Translations under genes and position numbers: made by a program
The notes under the pieces: model-generated
What the model saw: only the letters and a program-made list of their open reading frames with translations
The model's database searches: none
What the model was told of the DNA's origin: nothing
Assembly (NCBI RefSeq): GCF_001661915.1
Contig: NZ_LYWY01000040.1
Coordinates: 1-64,000, forward strand
Length of the DNA stretch: 64,000 nucleotides
Reading direction: 5' to 3'
DNA from: Croceicoccus pelagius
Lineage (GTDB): Bacteria; Pseudomonadota; Alphaproteobacteria; Sphingomonadales; Sphingomonadaceae
Shown here: positions 17,102 through 26,010 of the stretch, one piece after another
Position numbering within the stretch: the stretch's first letter is position 1
How the letters are laid out: each line of letters opens with the position of its first letter

Positions 17102-17860
17102 TCATTCCGCAGTCGTGGTCTTGTCCAGCGAATAGGACGGCAGCGAATGGAACGCGGTGCGCAGCGCCTCGCTCCACCCAGTAGAGATCGACTGGAAGAA
17201 CGGATCGCTGGCGTGAATGCGCCTCTCATGCAACGGCTCGAAGTTGTCGCGTTCAATCACCATGAGGTCGAGCGGCATACCCACCGACAGGTTTGCCGCG
17301 AGCGTCGAATCCATCGACACCATGAGCAGCTTCACCGCATCCACGAAATCCATGTCGCGGTTGTAGGCGCGGATGATGATCGGGCGGCCGTACTTCGTCT
17401 CGCCGATCTGGAAGAAAGGCGTGTCCATCGACGCCTCGATGAAGTTGCCTTCGGGGTAGATCAGGAACAGGCGCGGCTCCATCCCCGCGATCTGGCCGGC
17501 GACGATGATCGATGCGGTGAACTTGGGCCCGCCCGACATGTGATCGTTCGATTCCTGACGCTTGCGGATGGTTTCGGACAAAAGATCGCCGATCATCGTG
17601 GCAACGCGGAACATCGTGGGCGCGCGAAGGATCGATGGTTCGCGGTCTTCGGGTGCCTTGGTGCGTTCTTCCAGCAGGCTGATCACCGCCTGCGTCGTGG
17701 CGAGGTTGCCCGCAGTCATCACGGCGATCACCCGCTCGCCCGGTACGGACCAGCTGTGCATCTTGCGAAAGACGGAGATGTTGTCGACGCCCGAATTGGT
17801 GCGGGTGTCGCTCATCAGCACCAGCCCCTTGTCCAGCATCATGCCGACGCAATAGGTCAA
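17102..17860 (-). CDS. Anbu-type bacterial proteasome homologue (Ntn hydrolase)
   Basis: This 252-residue protein belongs to the Anbu family, self-compartmentalising relatives of proteasome beta subunits. After removal of the initiator residue the chain begins TYCVG, placing Thr as residue 1, with Asp17 (SDTRT) and Lys32 (FRKM) as the expected active-site partners. The start is a TTG at 17860 with AAGGGG nine bases upstream, and it is the only start giving an exposed threonine. It is the last of five same-strand genes with a transglutaminase, alpha-E, ATP-grasp and hydrolase. The substrate is unknown. Confidence 0.93.
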   Translation of the reverse strand: MTYCVGMMLDKGLVLMSDTRTNSGVDNISVFRKMHSWSVPGERVIAVMTAGNLATTQAVISLLEERTKAPEDREPSILRAPTMFRVATMIGDLLSETIRKRQESNDHMSGGPKFTASIIVAGQIAGMEPRLFLIYPEGNFIEASMDTPFFQIGETKYGRPIIIRAYNRDMDFVDAVKLLMVSMDSTLAANLSVGMPLDLMVIERDNFEPLHERRIHASDPFFQSISTGWSEALRTAFHSLPSYSLDKTTTAE

Positions 17861-17945
17861 GAATTTTGCCCCTTCATGGCTTGTCCGCGCAGGTTCGAAG
17901 CTGTTCGCTCCACCGCGATTCCGCCTCGCTTAGCGCAAGTGGCGC

Positions 17946-18758
17946 CTATTGTTCCACTGTCTGCTGCGAAACTTCGAGTTCGACGCTCAGGCTGTCGCCA
18001 GATCCGCCGAAGCTGATGCCGGTGATCGGCGCCGCTTCGGAATAGTCCTTGCCCGTCGCGACGCGGACATAGCGGGCATCGGGACTGATCCCGTTCGATA
18101 TGTCGAACCCGACCCAGCCGAGATCCTTGATGAACGCCTCGGCCCAGGCGTGACCGGCCTCTTGCATGACGCGGTCTTCCATCATCAGGTAGCCCGACAC
18201 GTACCGCGCCGGAATGCCGAGATGGCGCGCGCAGCCAATGAAGATGTGCGCGTGATCCTGGCACACGCCGTGCCCCGCCTCTGCCGCTTCCTCCGCAGTC
18301 GTTTCGCTGGTCGTGCGGCCCGTTTCGTAGCGGACCTTGTCCAGCACCTTGGCGGACAGTTCGTGAAGCATGTCCAGGCGGTCGTCGCTGTCAGCCATGC
18401 CGGAAACGATTGCCTTCATGGCAGAGCCCGGCTTCGTCATCTTCGACTGGCCTGCGAAATGCCAGATCGGCAAATGTCCTGCATGGCGACCGATCACGCC
18501 GGCGTTGTCGTTGGTATCGACCAGCCCGCGGCATTCGATTTTCACCTGCTGGATGCCGGGTTCGACAGCGACCAGCGTGGTCGTGTTGCAGTTGTGGTCT
18601 TCATACTCCAGTTCGCGGTGTGCGCCTTCCATGTTCATCGACCATTCGATGATGGACTGCCCGCTGGTGCTCTTGGGCGTGAGGCGCAGGCGTTGTAGCG
18701 CGTGGACGACCGGCTCTTCGAAATCGTACCGGGTGCGATGGGTGATTGCGATGCGCAT
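17946..18758 (-). CDS. Transglutaminase-like cysteine protease
   Basis: The 270-residue protein has an N-terminal beta-rich bacterial transglutaminase-like domain (from MRIAITHRTRYDFEEPV) and a catalytic core with Cys in GHGVCQDHAH, His in AGHAWAEAF and Asp in VGFDISNG. Family members usually hydrolyse peptide or isopeptide bonds rather than crosslink. No signal peptide is seen, so it is probably cytosolic. It lies 12 bases downstream of the alpha-E gene and 85 bases before anbu, a conserved partnership. It may cut the bond made by the ATP-grasp enzyme (inference). Confidence 0.92.
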   Translation of the reverse strand: MRIAITHRTRYDFEEPVVHALQRLRLTPKSTSGQSIIEWSMNMEGAHRELEYEDHNCNTTTLVAVEPGIQQVKIECRGLVDTNDNAGVIGRHAGHLPIWHFAGQSKMTKPGSAMKAIVSGMADSDDRLDMLHELSAKVLDKVRYETGRTTSETTAEEAAEAGHGVCQDHAHIFIGCARHLGIPARYVSGYLMMEDRVMQEAGHAWAEAFIKDLGWVGFDISNGISPDARYVRVATGKDYSEAAPITGISFGGSGDSLSVELEVSQQTVEQ

Positions 18759-18770
18759 GGGCAGCTCCGG

Positions 18771-19715
18771 TCAGTCGGTAAAGCGGTAGTCGGTTTCGAC
18801 GGCGCGGGCGATGTCGTTGTTGCACGCGATGAAGTCGCTCAGAAACTCGTGCAGCCCCATGTCGATGACGAAATCGATATCCCTGTCCTGCAGCTTGAGA
18901 TCGGCATTGCGCATGACCTCGTGCGCGCGGACTTCCCCGCCGTATTGTAGCGCCAGGCTATGCAGGTTCGAACGGATCTTCGAATAGCAGAACGACAGCG
19001 AGCGCGGGAAACGTCCGTCGAGGATCAGGAAATCGGCAATACCGCGGGCATCGAGTTGCCCTGCATTGAGCCAGCGATAGGCCCGCTCCGCCCCCAGCGA
19101 GCGCAGGATGGTTTCCCACTGCACGTTGTCGAGGCTGGACCCCACGTACGACAGCGAGGGCAAGAGAACGTAGTATTTCACGTCGAGGATACGGGCCGTA
19201 TTGTCGGCACGTTCGATGAAACTGCCGATGCGCGCGAAGTTGTAGATGTCATTGCGCAACATCGACCCGTCCATCGCGCCGCGCACCAGAGTCGATTCGC
19301 GCTTCACGGTGTTGATCGCGTCGGCAAGGCCGGACTGGTTGACGGGGCGGGCCAGCAGGTCGTTGAGCTGGAGATAGCTCTCGTTCACCGCCTCCCACAG
19401 CTCGCTGGTGATAACGTTACGAGCCGATCGCGCATTGCTGCGCACCGCCCCGATCAGAGAGCGGATCGAGTTGGAGTTTTCGCGATCGCGCAAGATGTGG
19501 TTCCACACCTGTATGCCGGTGTAGGTGCCGTGCTGTTCCTGATAGGAATCGCGCATTCCCGCAGTTTCGATGACCGACCGCCATTCCTCTTCGGCAGTAA
19601 GGTGGTCGCGGGTAAGTGCCATGCGAAAGCCGGTATCGAGCAGGCGGGCAAGATTCTCCGCCCGCTCAAGATAGCGGAACATCCAGAACACGGCGTTGGC
19701 TGAGCGTCCGAGCAT
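18771..19715 (-). CDS. Alpha-E domain protein
   Basis: This 314-residue, almost wholly helical protein starts MLGRSANAVFWMFRYLERAENLARLLD, the conserved alpha-E opening (COG2307). Charged helices continue to a C-terminal DMGLHEFLSDFIACNNDIAR. Alpha-E proteins have no known activity. They always accompany the circularly permuted ATP-grasp ligase and may position its substrate. The start lies five bases after the ATP-grasp stop, implying translational coupling. No signal peptide or membrane helix is seen. Confidence 0.93.
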   Translation of the reverse strand: MLGRSANAVFWMFRYLERAENLARLLDTGFRMALTRDHLTAEEEWRSVIETAGMRDSYQEQHGTYTGIQVWNHILRDRENSNSIRSLIGAVRSNARSARNVITSELWEAVNESYLQLNDLLARPVNQSGLADAINTVKRESTLVRGAMDGSMLRNDIYNFARIGSFIERADNTARILDVKYYVLLPSLSYVGSSLDNVQWETILRSLGAERAYRWLNAGQLDARGIADFLILDGRFPRSLSFCYSKIRSNLHSLALQYGGEVRAHEVMRNADLKLQDRDIDFVIDMGLHEFLSDFIACNNDIARAVETDYRFTD

Positions 19716-19720
19716 CGTCC

Positions 19721-21151
19721 TTACTCCTCCAGCACCCAGCTGTCTTTCGTGCCGCCGCCCTGGCTGGAGTTAACCACCAGGCTGCCGCGTTTCAGCGCGA
19801 CGCGGGTGAGGCCGCCGGGGGTAATCTCGATACCGTTGGGGCTCATCAGCACGAAGGGACGCAAGTCGACATGGCGCGGGGCGAGTCCCTTCTTGGTCAG
19901 GATCGGAACGGTGGAAAGCGAGAGCGTGGGCTGCGCGATGTAATTATGCGGGTTGGCCTTCAGCTTCTCGGTGAAACTGGCAATCTCTCGCCGCGAGGAC
20001 GTGGGACCGATCAGCATCCCGTAGCCGCCCGAACCATGCACTTCCTTCACGACCAGATCAGCGATGTTGTCGAGGACGTACTTGAGCGCGTCCTCCTCCA
20101 TGCAGCGATAAGTCTCCACATTGGGGAGCAACGGTTTCTCGCCCGTATAGAACTCGACGATTTCGGGCATGAAGGAATAGAGTGCCTTGTCATCGGCAAT
20201 GCCGGTGCCCGGCGCGTTGGCGATCGTGATGCCGCCTGCGCGATAGACGTCCATGATGCCGGGCACGCCCAGCATGGAATCGGCCCGGAACGTAAGCGGA
20301 TCCAGGAAATCGTCGTCGACTCGGCGATAGAGCACATCGACCGGCGTGAACCCGCGCGTCGTGCGCATCTGCACCCGCCCGCCCATGACGCGAAGGTCCG
20401 ATGCCTCGACCAGTTCCGCACCCATCTGGTCGGCAAGGAAGGCATGTTCGTAATAGGCCGAATTGTAGATGCCCGGCGTCAGCACCGCGACGACAGGGCG
20501 GCCTTCGCAAGCCGGCGGGGCGCAAGCGGCAAGGCTGCGGGCAAGGCGGCGCGGATAGTTCGAAACCGGCGCGACCTTTACCCGCGTGAACAGTTCGGGG
20601 AACATCGCCATCATCGTTTCGCGGTTTTCCAGCATGTAGGAAACGCCGCTGGGCGTGCGGGCATTGTCTTCCAGCACGTGAAAGTCGTTGGGGCCGGTGC
20701 GAACAAGGTCGATGCCGGTGATGTGGGTATAGACGTTACCGGGCGGGGTGAAACCGCTCATGTGCGGCAGGTATGCCGGATTTCCGCGCAGCAGCCATTC
20801 GGGCACTCGGCCCGCCTTGATGATTTCCTGGCGGTGATAAAGGTCGTGAAGGAAGGCGTTGAGCGCCCTCACCCGCTGCTCGATCCCGCGCGACAGGCGG
20901 CGCCATTCCTGCGCGGTGACGATGCGGGGCACCGGGTCGAACGGGATCAGCCGTTCCTCGGCATCTTCCTGGCCATAGACGTTGAAGGTGATGCCGGTCT
21001 TGCGAAAGAACGCCTCGGCTTCCTGGTGCTTGCGCTTCAGCCCTTGCGGATCCTGCTCGTCATACCAGTCCCTGTACCCTTTGTAGGCAGCGCGTACCCC
21101 CCCTTCGGCGTCGATCATCTCGTCGAAATTGTCGGGGCTATGTGCGCTCAT
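19721..21151 (-). CDS. Circularly permuted ATP-grasp ligase
   Basis: This 476-residue enzyme belongs to COG2308, in which the ATP-grasp lobes are circularly permuted. Recognisable segments are YGQEDAEERLIPFDPVPR, VLEDNARTPSGVSYMLENR, LVVKEVHGSGGYGMLIGP (nucleotide lobe) and HVDLRPFVLMSPNG near the C terminus. ATP-grasp enzymes join a carboxylate to an amine, so a peptide or amide ligase is predicted. Substrates are unknown. ATG at 21151 overlaps the upstream hydrolase stop by four bases. An upstream in-frame start would add 34 arginine-rich residues and is rejected. Confidence 0.93.
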   Translation of the reverse strand: MSAHSPDNFDEMIDAEGGVRAAYKGYRDWYDEQDPQGLKRKHQEAEAFFRKTGITFNVYGQEDAEERLIPFDPVPRIVTAQEWRRLSRGIEQRVRALNAFLHDLYHRQEIIKAGRVPEWLLRGNPAYLPHMSGFTPPGNVYTHITGIDLVRTGPNDFHVLEDNARTPSGVSYMLENRETMMAMFPELFTRVKVAPVSNYPRRLARSLAACAPPACEGRPVVAVLTPGIYNSAYYEHAFLADQMGAELVEASDLRVMGGRVQMRTTRGFTPVDVLYRRVDDDFLDPLTFRADSMLGVPGIMDVYRAGGITIANAPGTGIADDKALYSFMPEIVEFYTGEKPLLPNVETYRCMEEDALKYVLDNIADLVVKEVHGSGGYGMLIGPTSSRREIASFTEKLKANPHNYIAQPTLSLSTVPILTKKGLAPRHVDLRPFVLMSPNGIEITPGGLTRVALKRGSLVVNSSQGGGTKDSWVLEE

Positions 21152-22077
21152 GCCTTGTCCGTTTGCTGAGTGTCGGGAATGTCGGGATTGTCGAGCTCGC
21201 AGGGCGGATCGGCGAGAACGCCGGCCACCGCCTCGATCGCGGCGGGGTGCCATGCAAAACCCATGTGCGTGCAGCGCACGTGGAGCGCGAGATCGCGCTC
21301 ACCCGGGCGGCCGCAGGCGCAGTGGCGATGGACGATACCGTCCTGAGCGCTCCACAACGCGACAGTCGGCACAGCGGGCTTGGCCGCGAAATCCTCGCCC
21401 ACGGGCGGTTCGTCGACCGGGTGGCCGACCAGCCAGTGATAGATGCGCCATGCATTGTTGCCGTGCATGTCGCCGGAGAAGGGCGAGCCCATCGTCACAA
21501 CCATTTCGACATGATCGGGCAGCCGCTTTGCCACTTCGCGCGCGAATACGCCACCAAGGCTCCACCCCACGAGGGTTATCTTGCGGCCCTCGGCGCGCGA
21601 CACGCGCTCGATACGGGACAACAAGCGGTCGAAACGGTCCTCGCTCGCTCCCAGGTTCCAGCCTAGGCCCCAGTCCGTCACCGAGTGCCCCGCCTTCTTC
21701 AACGCGTCGCGCATAGCGGCCATACGCCACGGGTGCGACCCGAAGCCGGGCAAGAGCATGACCGAGCGCGGGCTGGTCACTTCGGCGATCTTCGGCTTGC
21801 CGTGGATCGCGGAATAGAGATGGGGAAAGGCCAGTGAGGCGAATTCGGAGATCAGCAGGCGCGAAGGCGGCGTCGACACGCCATCGGGCTGCGGGCGCGA
21901 GGCCAGCGAATGACGACGGCGGAATTCGGCGAGGAGCAGGCTGAAACCGCGGCCCGGCTTCTTCGGCCCCTTTGCCGTGTCCAGAGCGGGGTTCCGACCA
22001 TCGGGCAGCCGAGCTTCGATCACGGCCTGTGCGCCGTGTTCAGAAACCTTGCTGTCATGCGTGGTTGCCATGGTCAT
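21148..22077 (-). CDS. Alpha/beta hydrolase heading the Anbu/ATP-grasp operon
   Basis: The 309-residue protein has an extended N-terminal segment of about 100 residues and then an alpha/beta hydrolase core: VMLLPGFGSHPWRM, nucleophile elbow GWSLGG, WSAQDGIV for the acid, and a late CTHMGFAWHP for the histidine. No signal peptide is evident. It is the first gene of the operon and its stop overlaps the ATP-grasp start (ATGA), so the two are probably made together. Substrate unknown; an amidase, esterase or lipase-like role are all possible. Confidence 0.8.
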   Translation of the reverse strand: MTMATTHDSKVSEHGAQAVIEARLPDGRNPALDTAKGPKKPGRGFSLLLAEFRRRHSLASRPQPDGVSTPPSRLLISEFASLAFPHLYSAIHGKPKIAEVTSPRSVMLLPGFGSHPWRMAAMRDALKKAGHSVTDWGLGWNLGASEDRFDRLLSRIERVSRAEGRKITLVGWSLGGVFAREVAKRLPDHVEMVVTMGSPFSGDMHGNNAWRIYHWLVGHPVDEPPVGEDFAAKPAVPTVALWSAQDGIVHRHCACGRPGERDLALHVRCTHMGFAWHPAAIEAVAGVLADPPCELDNPDIPDTQQTDKA

Positions 22078-22206
22078 CCCGTCAGTCTTAGCAAAACACT
22101 TCGCAGGTGCAAAATGATTGAACTGCAGTTGCGAAATTGCCGCCCTGTCCTCCCAACGCGCCGGATTGGCAGTGGTTTCCGCTTTTCCCGATCAGCCCGC
22201 TTCCAA

Positions 22207-22794
22207 TCAACCGGGGCAGTCACCCGTCCGCTTGCTGGTCACGTGCATTTTCATGGCCATGCGGCCGCCCGGCAGATTCGACGACGTCATGTCCATCGCC
22301 ATGTCCATTTCCGAGCCCGTTTCCGTGCCGGTCCCGCTCATCGTCATCGTGCCGCGGGCATCGTCGTTATCGCAGCTCATCTTGCCGACGAACTTGCCGC
22401 CGTCGACCTTGAAGCTGTCTACCGTGCAGCCTTCCTGCTGCGCCTTGGCCAGTTCCTCGAAGCCTTTTTCAGCCTCGTCCGGCGTCAGGCACCGACTGGT
22501 GGTGCGCGACAGCGAGGCGACCATCATGTCCTTCATCTGCTTGGCCTGCGCTGCCGGAATGCCGGGAACGTCAAGTTCGACGAGTTCAGCGCTCGACGTG
22601 TACTGCCCGGGTTTCGGCCGGACCGCCTTTTTCATCTCGGCCTCGATCTCATCGTTGCTCATGCCTTGGGGCGCGGTCAGCGCGTCTTGCGCTGCTGCAT
22701 CGGACTGCTCTGCCGGTTCGTCCGAACCGCAGGCGGCCAGCGCAAGCGGCGCAAGGCACAGGACGGCAAGCCTCGACACGGGGCGGATGTTCAT
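22207..22794 (-). CDS. DUF3617 family lipoprotein
   Basis: The 195-residue product has a lipoprotein signal (LALAAC) and a DUF3617-type body with KPGQYTSS, a cysteine pair (SRCLTPDEA, GCTVDSFKV) and a methionine-rich end (GTETGSEMDMAMDMT). It is probably periplasmic and membrane-anchored. The function of DUF3617 is unknown. ATG at 22794 was chosen because GGAG lies upstream. An in-frame start 57 bases earlier would spoil the signal peptide. It stands alone between the Anbu operon and the J-domain gene. Confidence 0.8.
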   Translation of the reverse strand: MNIRPVSRLAVLCLAPLALAACGSDEPAEQSDAAAQDALTAPQGMSNDEIEAEMKKAVRPKPGQYTSSAELVELDVPGIPAAQAKQMKDMMVASLSRTTSRCLTPDEAEKGFEELAKAQQEGCTVDSFKVDGGKFVGKMSCDNDDARGTMTMSGTGTETGSEMDMAMDMTSSNLPGGRMAMKMHVTSKRTGDCPG

Positions 22795-22934
22795 TTCGTT
22801 TCTCTCCGAAAGACGAGACTGTCTTTGATGCTGAATTTGACCGGGGTGCACGCTAGACCACGCCCCCGCGATTGCAACAGTCGGCAGGTAAAGTCGCGCC
22901 AGGGAGAGAGGGAGGAAGGCTGCGCAGCGCCCGA

Positions 22935-23525
22935 TCAGGAAAAACCCGGCCCCGACGTCACGATCGGTTTCTGCTGAAGGAGCAGCGTCTCCGCCTCACG
23001 CGAACGCGACATCGAGATCACGTGGTCGACGCCCGCGATGGTCACCGCGATCGTGCCCTGCTCGGTCACTTCGATGAAGCCCTTGTTCTTCAGGTACCAG
23101 ACGTGGAATTCGAAGTGGTCCTCCGAACAGCCGAGCATTTCCTGCAGCAGCCAGCCGATCACACCCGCGTCGGACGCGTGTTCGCGGCGGCGCTTGTACA
23201 GGAATGAAAGGATCTTGGCGTGCGTCTCCGCATCGGAGAGAGCCGACTTCTCGTCAATGGCCAGCTCGTCGCTTTGCGGAAACTCGTACGCCGGACCCGC
23301 GCCGCGCTTGTAGGTGCGGTCGTAGGCCGCGCGCTTTTCGGGGTCGCGCAGGACACCATACGCCTCGATCGTTTCTGCAAAGCGGTCCGGATCGGCGGTT
23401 GCCGAATTGTCCGGGTGGTACATCTTGGCAAAGTAGTGGTACGCAAGTTCAAGTATTCTTGCGTCGCAATCGGGGTTTACTTTCAGAACCTTGTAGTAAT
23501 CGGTATATCGGTGCCCATGCTCCAT
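22935..23525 (-). CDS. J-domain (DnaJ-like) protein
   Basis: The 196-residue protein has an N-terminal J domain (about 7-70) with the essential HPD at residues 37-39 (KMYHPDN), which would stimulate a DnaK-type Hsp70. It lacks the Gly/Phe, zinc-finger and C-terminal substrate domains of full DnaJ. The rest, with FLYKRRREHASDAGVIGWLLQEM and a section that reads like a small winged helix (KNKGFIEVTEQGTIAVTIAG), is of unknown role. It diverges from uvrB across about 260 bases that hold no gene and no obvious LexA site. Confidence 0.85.
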   Translation of the reverse strand: MEHGHRYTDYYKVLKVNPDCDARILELAYHYFAKMYHPDNSATADPDRFAETIEAYGVLRDPEKRAAYDRTYKRGAGPAYEFPQSDELAIDEKSALSDAETHAKILSFLYKRRREHASDAGVIGWLLQEMLGCSEDHFEFHVWYLKNKGFIEVTEQGTIAVTIAGVDHVISMSRSREAETLLLQQKPIVTSGPGFS

Positions 23526-23783
23526 GGCCTGAAAACCCCCTTGGCACCCATCGACGATCGGCGAAAAATCGACGGATGCGCTGCCCCACCAGCCCCGTCA
23601 ACCACAACGGGAAGCGTTACGCTTAACGCACAGTAATTGTCACTTTATTAAGCCCGTCTGTCAAAGCGCCCTCCGCAGGAATTCGGCGGGTGTGGGCAAG
23701 TAAATGACAACACGTTAAAAGCCGGCGACTGCCGCGCCAGCCCGCGATTGAATCCGCGAAGCTTCGCACCCATATTCGCGCCC

Positions 23784-25970
23784 ATGGCAGAACTCGTGAT
23801 CCGTCGCGGCCTTGAAGAGCCGGATACTTCAGAAGGCTTCGTCCCCCACAAACCGCAGCGCCCCGAAAAATCCATGCCGGGCAAGCGGTTCCAGCTTGTT
23901 TCCGAATATCAGCCCGCCGGCGACCAGCCCACCGCCATCGCGGAACTGGTGCAGGCCGCAAAAGAGGACGAGAAGACACAAGTCCTTCTGGGCGTCACGG
24001 GTTCGGGCAAAACCTTCACGATGGCCAAGGTGATAGAGGAGATGCAGCGCCCCGCGCTCATCCTTGCGCCGAACAAGATTCTTGCCGCGCAGCTCTATGG
24101 CGAATTCAAGAGCTTCTTTCCGAACAACGCCGTCGAATATTTCGTATCCTACTACGATTATTACCAGCCTGAGGCCTACGTCCCCCGGTCCGACACCTAT
24201 ATCGAGAAAGAAAGCTCGGTAAACGAGGCGATCGACCGGATGCGCCACTCCGCCACGCGCGCCCTGCTCGAACGCGACGACGTCATCATCGTCGCCTCTG
24301 TCTCGTGCCTCTACGGCATCGGCTCGGTCGAGACGTATTCGGCCATGATCTTCGACATCAAGAAGGATGAGACCGCCGACCAACGCGAGATCATCAGGAA
24401 GCTGGTCGCCCTTCAATACAAACGCAACGACGCCGCCTTCGCCCGCGGAAATTTCCGCGTGCGCGGTGACAGTCTGGAAATTTTCCCTTCGCACTATGAA
24501 GACATGGCCTGGCGCATCTCGTTCTTCGGAGACGAGATCGAGGAGATCAGCGAGTTCGACCCCCTGACGGGCAAGAAGGGTGCCTCGCTGGACAAGGTCC
24601 GCATCTACGCGAACTCGCACTACGTGACCCCCGGCCCGACGATGAAGCAGGCGAGCGAGGCCATACGGTTCGAATTGTCGGAGCGGCTGAAGGAGCTGGA
24701 GGCGGAGGGCAAGCTGCTGGAACACCAGCGCCTTGAGCAGCGCACCAATTTCGACCTCGAGATGATCGCCGCCACGGGCAGCTGCGCCGGGATCGAAAAC
24801 TATTCCCGCTTCCTGACCGGCCGTCTTCCGGGCGAGCCGCCGCCGACCCTGTTCGAATACTTGCCCGACAATGCCCTGCTGTTCGTCGATGAAAGCCACC
24901 AGACCGTGCCGCAGATCGGTGCGATGGCGCGGGGCGACCACCGGCGCAAGCTGACGCTGGCCGAATACGGATTCCGCCTGCCCAGCTGCATCGACAACCG
25001 CCCGCTGCGGTTCAACGAATGGGACGCGATGCGCCCGCAGACCATCGCCGTATCCGCAACGCCCGGCGGTTGGGAGATGGAGCAGACCGGCGGCGTCTTC
25101 GCCGAACAGGTCATCCGGCCCACCGGCCTCATCGACCCGCCGGTCGAGATCAAACCGGTCGAGGACCAGGTCCAGGACTGCATCAACGAATGCAAGGCGA
25201 CCGCGGCCAAGGGCTACCGCACGCTCGTCACAACGCTGACCAAGCGCATGGCTGAAGACCTGACCGAATTCATGCACGAGGCAGGCGTGCGCGTGCGCTA
25301 CATGCACAGCGACGTAGAGACGCTGGAACGTATCGAGTTGATCCGTGATCTCCGGCTTGGCGTATATGACGTGCTGGTCGGCATCAACCTGCTACGCGAA
25401 GGGCTCGACATTCCCGAATGTGGCCTCGTCTGCATTCTCGATGCCGACAAGGAAGGCTTCCTGCGCAGCGAAACATCCTTGATCCAGACCATCGGCCGTG
25501 CCGCACGTAACGTCGACGGGCGGGTGATCCTCTATGCCGACCGCATGACCGGTTCGATGGAGCGCGCGATCGCCGAAACCGACCGCCGCCGCGCCAAGCA
25601 GGAGGAATACAACCTCGAACACGGCATCACGCCGCAGACGATCAAGCGCAACATCCACGACATCGTGGCCGACACCGCCAGCAAGGACGGGGTCACGGTC
25701 GATACCGGCGATGACGAGCGCAACAATCTCGTCGGGCACAACCTGCGCGCCTATATCGAGGACCTTGAAGCGCGGATGCGCGCCGCGGCCGCCGATCTCG
25801 AGTTCGAGGAAGCGGGACGCCTGCGCGACGAGATCCGCCGGCTGGAGAACGAGGAACTGGGCCTGCCCGATGGCGAGAAGAAGGCTCCGATCGTGGGCCG
25901 CTCGAACGAAGGCAAGCCGGGCACGCGCAAGACGCGCTATGGCAAAGTCCAGAAGAAGTGGAAGCGTTAA
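23784..25970 (+). CDS. uvrB: Excinuclease ABC subunit B
   Basis: UvrB is the damage-verifying helicase-like subunit of UvrABC nucleotide excision repair. The 728-residue product carries Walker [11 protein letters not shown], the beta-hairpin [16 protein letters not shown], helicase motifs ([19 protein letters not shown]), and a C-terminal UVR domain ([18 protein letters not shown]) for UvrC contact. ATG at 23784 gives about 45 extra N-terminal residues before [16 protein letters not shown], as in other sphingomonads. A start 36 bases upstream is less likely. Confidence 0.98.
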   Translation: MAELVIRRGLEEPDTSEGFVPHKPQRPEKSMPGKRFQLVSEYQPAGDQPTAIAELVQAAKEDEKTQVLLGVTGSGKTFTMAKVIEEMQRPALILAPNKILAAQLYGEFKSFFPNNAVEYFVSYYDYYQPEAYVPRSDTYIEKESSVNEAIDRMRHSATRALLERDDVIIVASVSCLYGIGSVETYSAMIFDIKKDETADQREIIRKLVALQYKRNDAAFARGNFRVRGDSLEIFPSHYEDMAWRISFFGDEIEEISEFDPLTGKKGASLDKVRIYANSHYVTPGPTMKQASEAIRFELSERLKELEAEGKLLEHQRLEQRTNFDLEMIAATGSCAGIENYSRFLTGRLPGEPPPTLFEYLPDNALLFVDESHQTVPQIGAMARGDHRRKLTLAEYGFRLPSCIDNRPLRFNEWDAMRPQTIAVSATPGGWEMEQTGGVFAEQVIRPTGLIDPPVEIKPVEDQVQDCINECKATAAKGYRTLVTTLTKRMAEDLTEFMHEAGVRVRYMHSDVETLERIELIRDLRLGVYDVLVGINLLREGLDIPECGLVCILDADKEGFLRSETSLIQTIGRAARNVDGRVILYADRMTGSMERAIAETDRRRAKQEEYNLEHGITPQTIKRNIHDIVADTASKDGVTVDTGDDERNNLVGHNLRAYIEDLEARMRAAAADLEFEEAGRLRDEIRRLENEELGLPDGEKKAPIVGRSNEGKPGTRKTRYGKVQKKWKR

Positions 25971-26010
25971 GCCGGTTGCCGCGAATGTAACGGCTTGGCA
26001 TATCGCGCCG

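Noticed and set aside
23526-23783. LexA/SOS operator before uvrB
   Set aside because: No GTTC-N7-GTTC or GAAC-N7-GAAC site was found in the gap.
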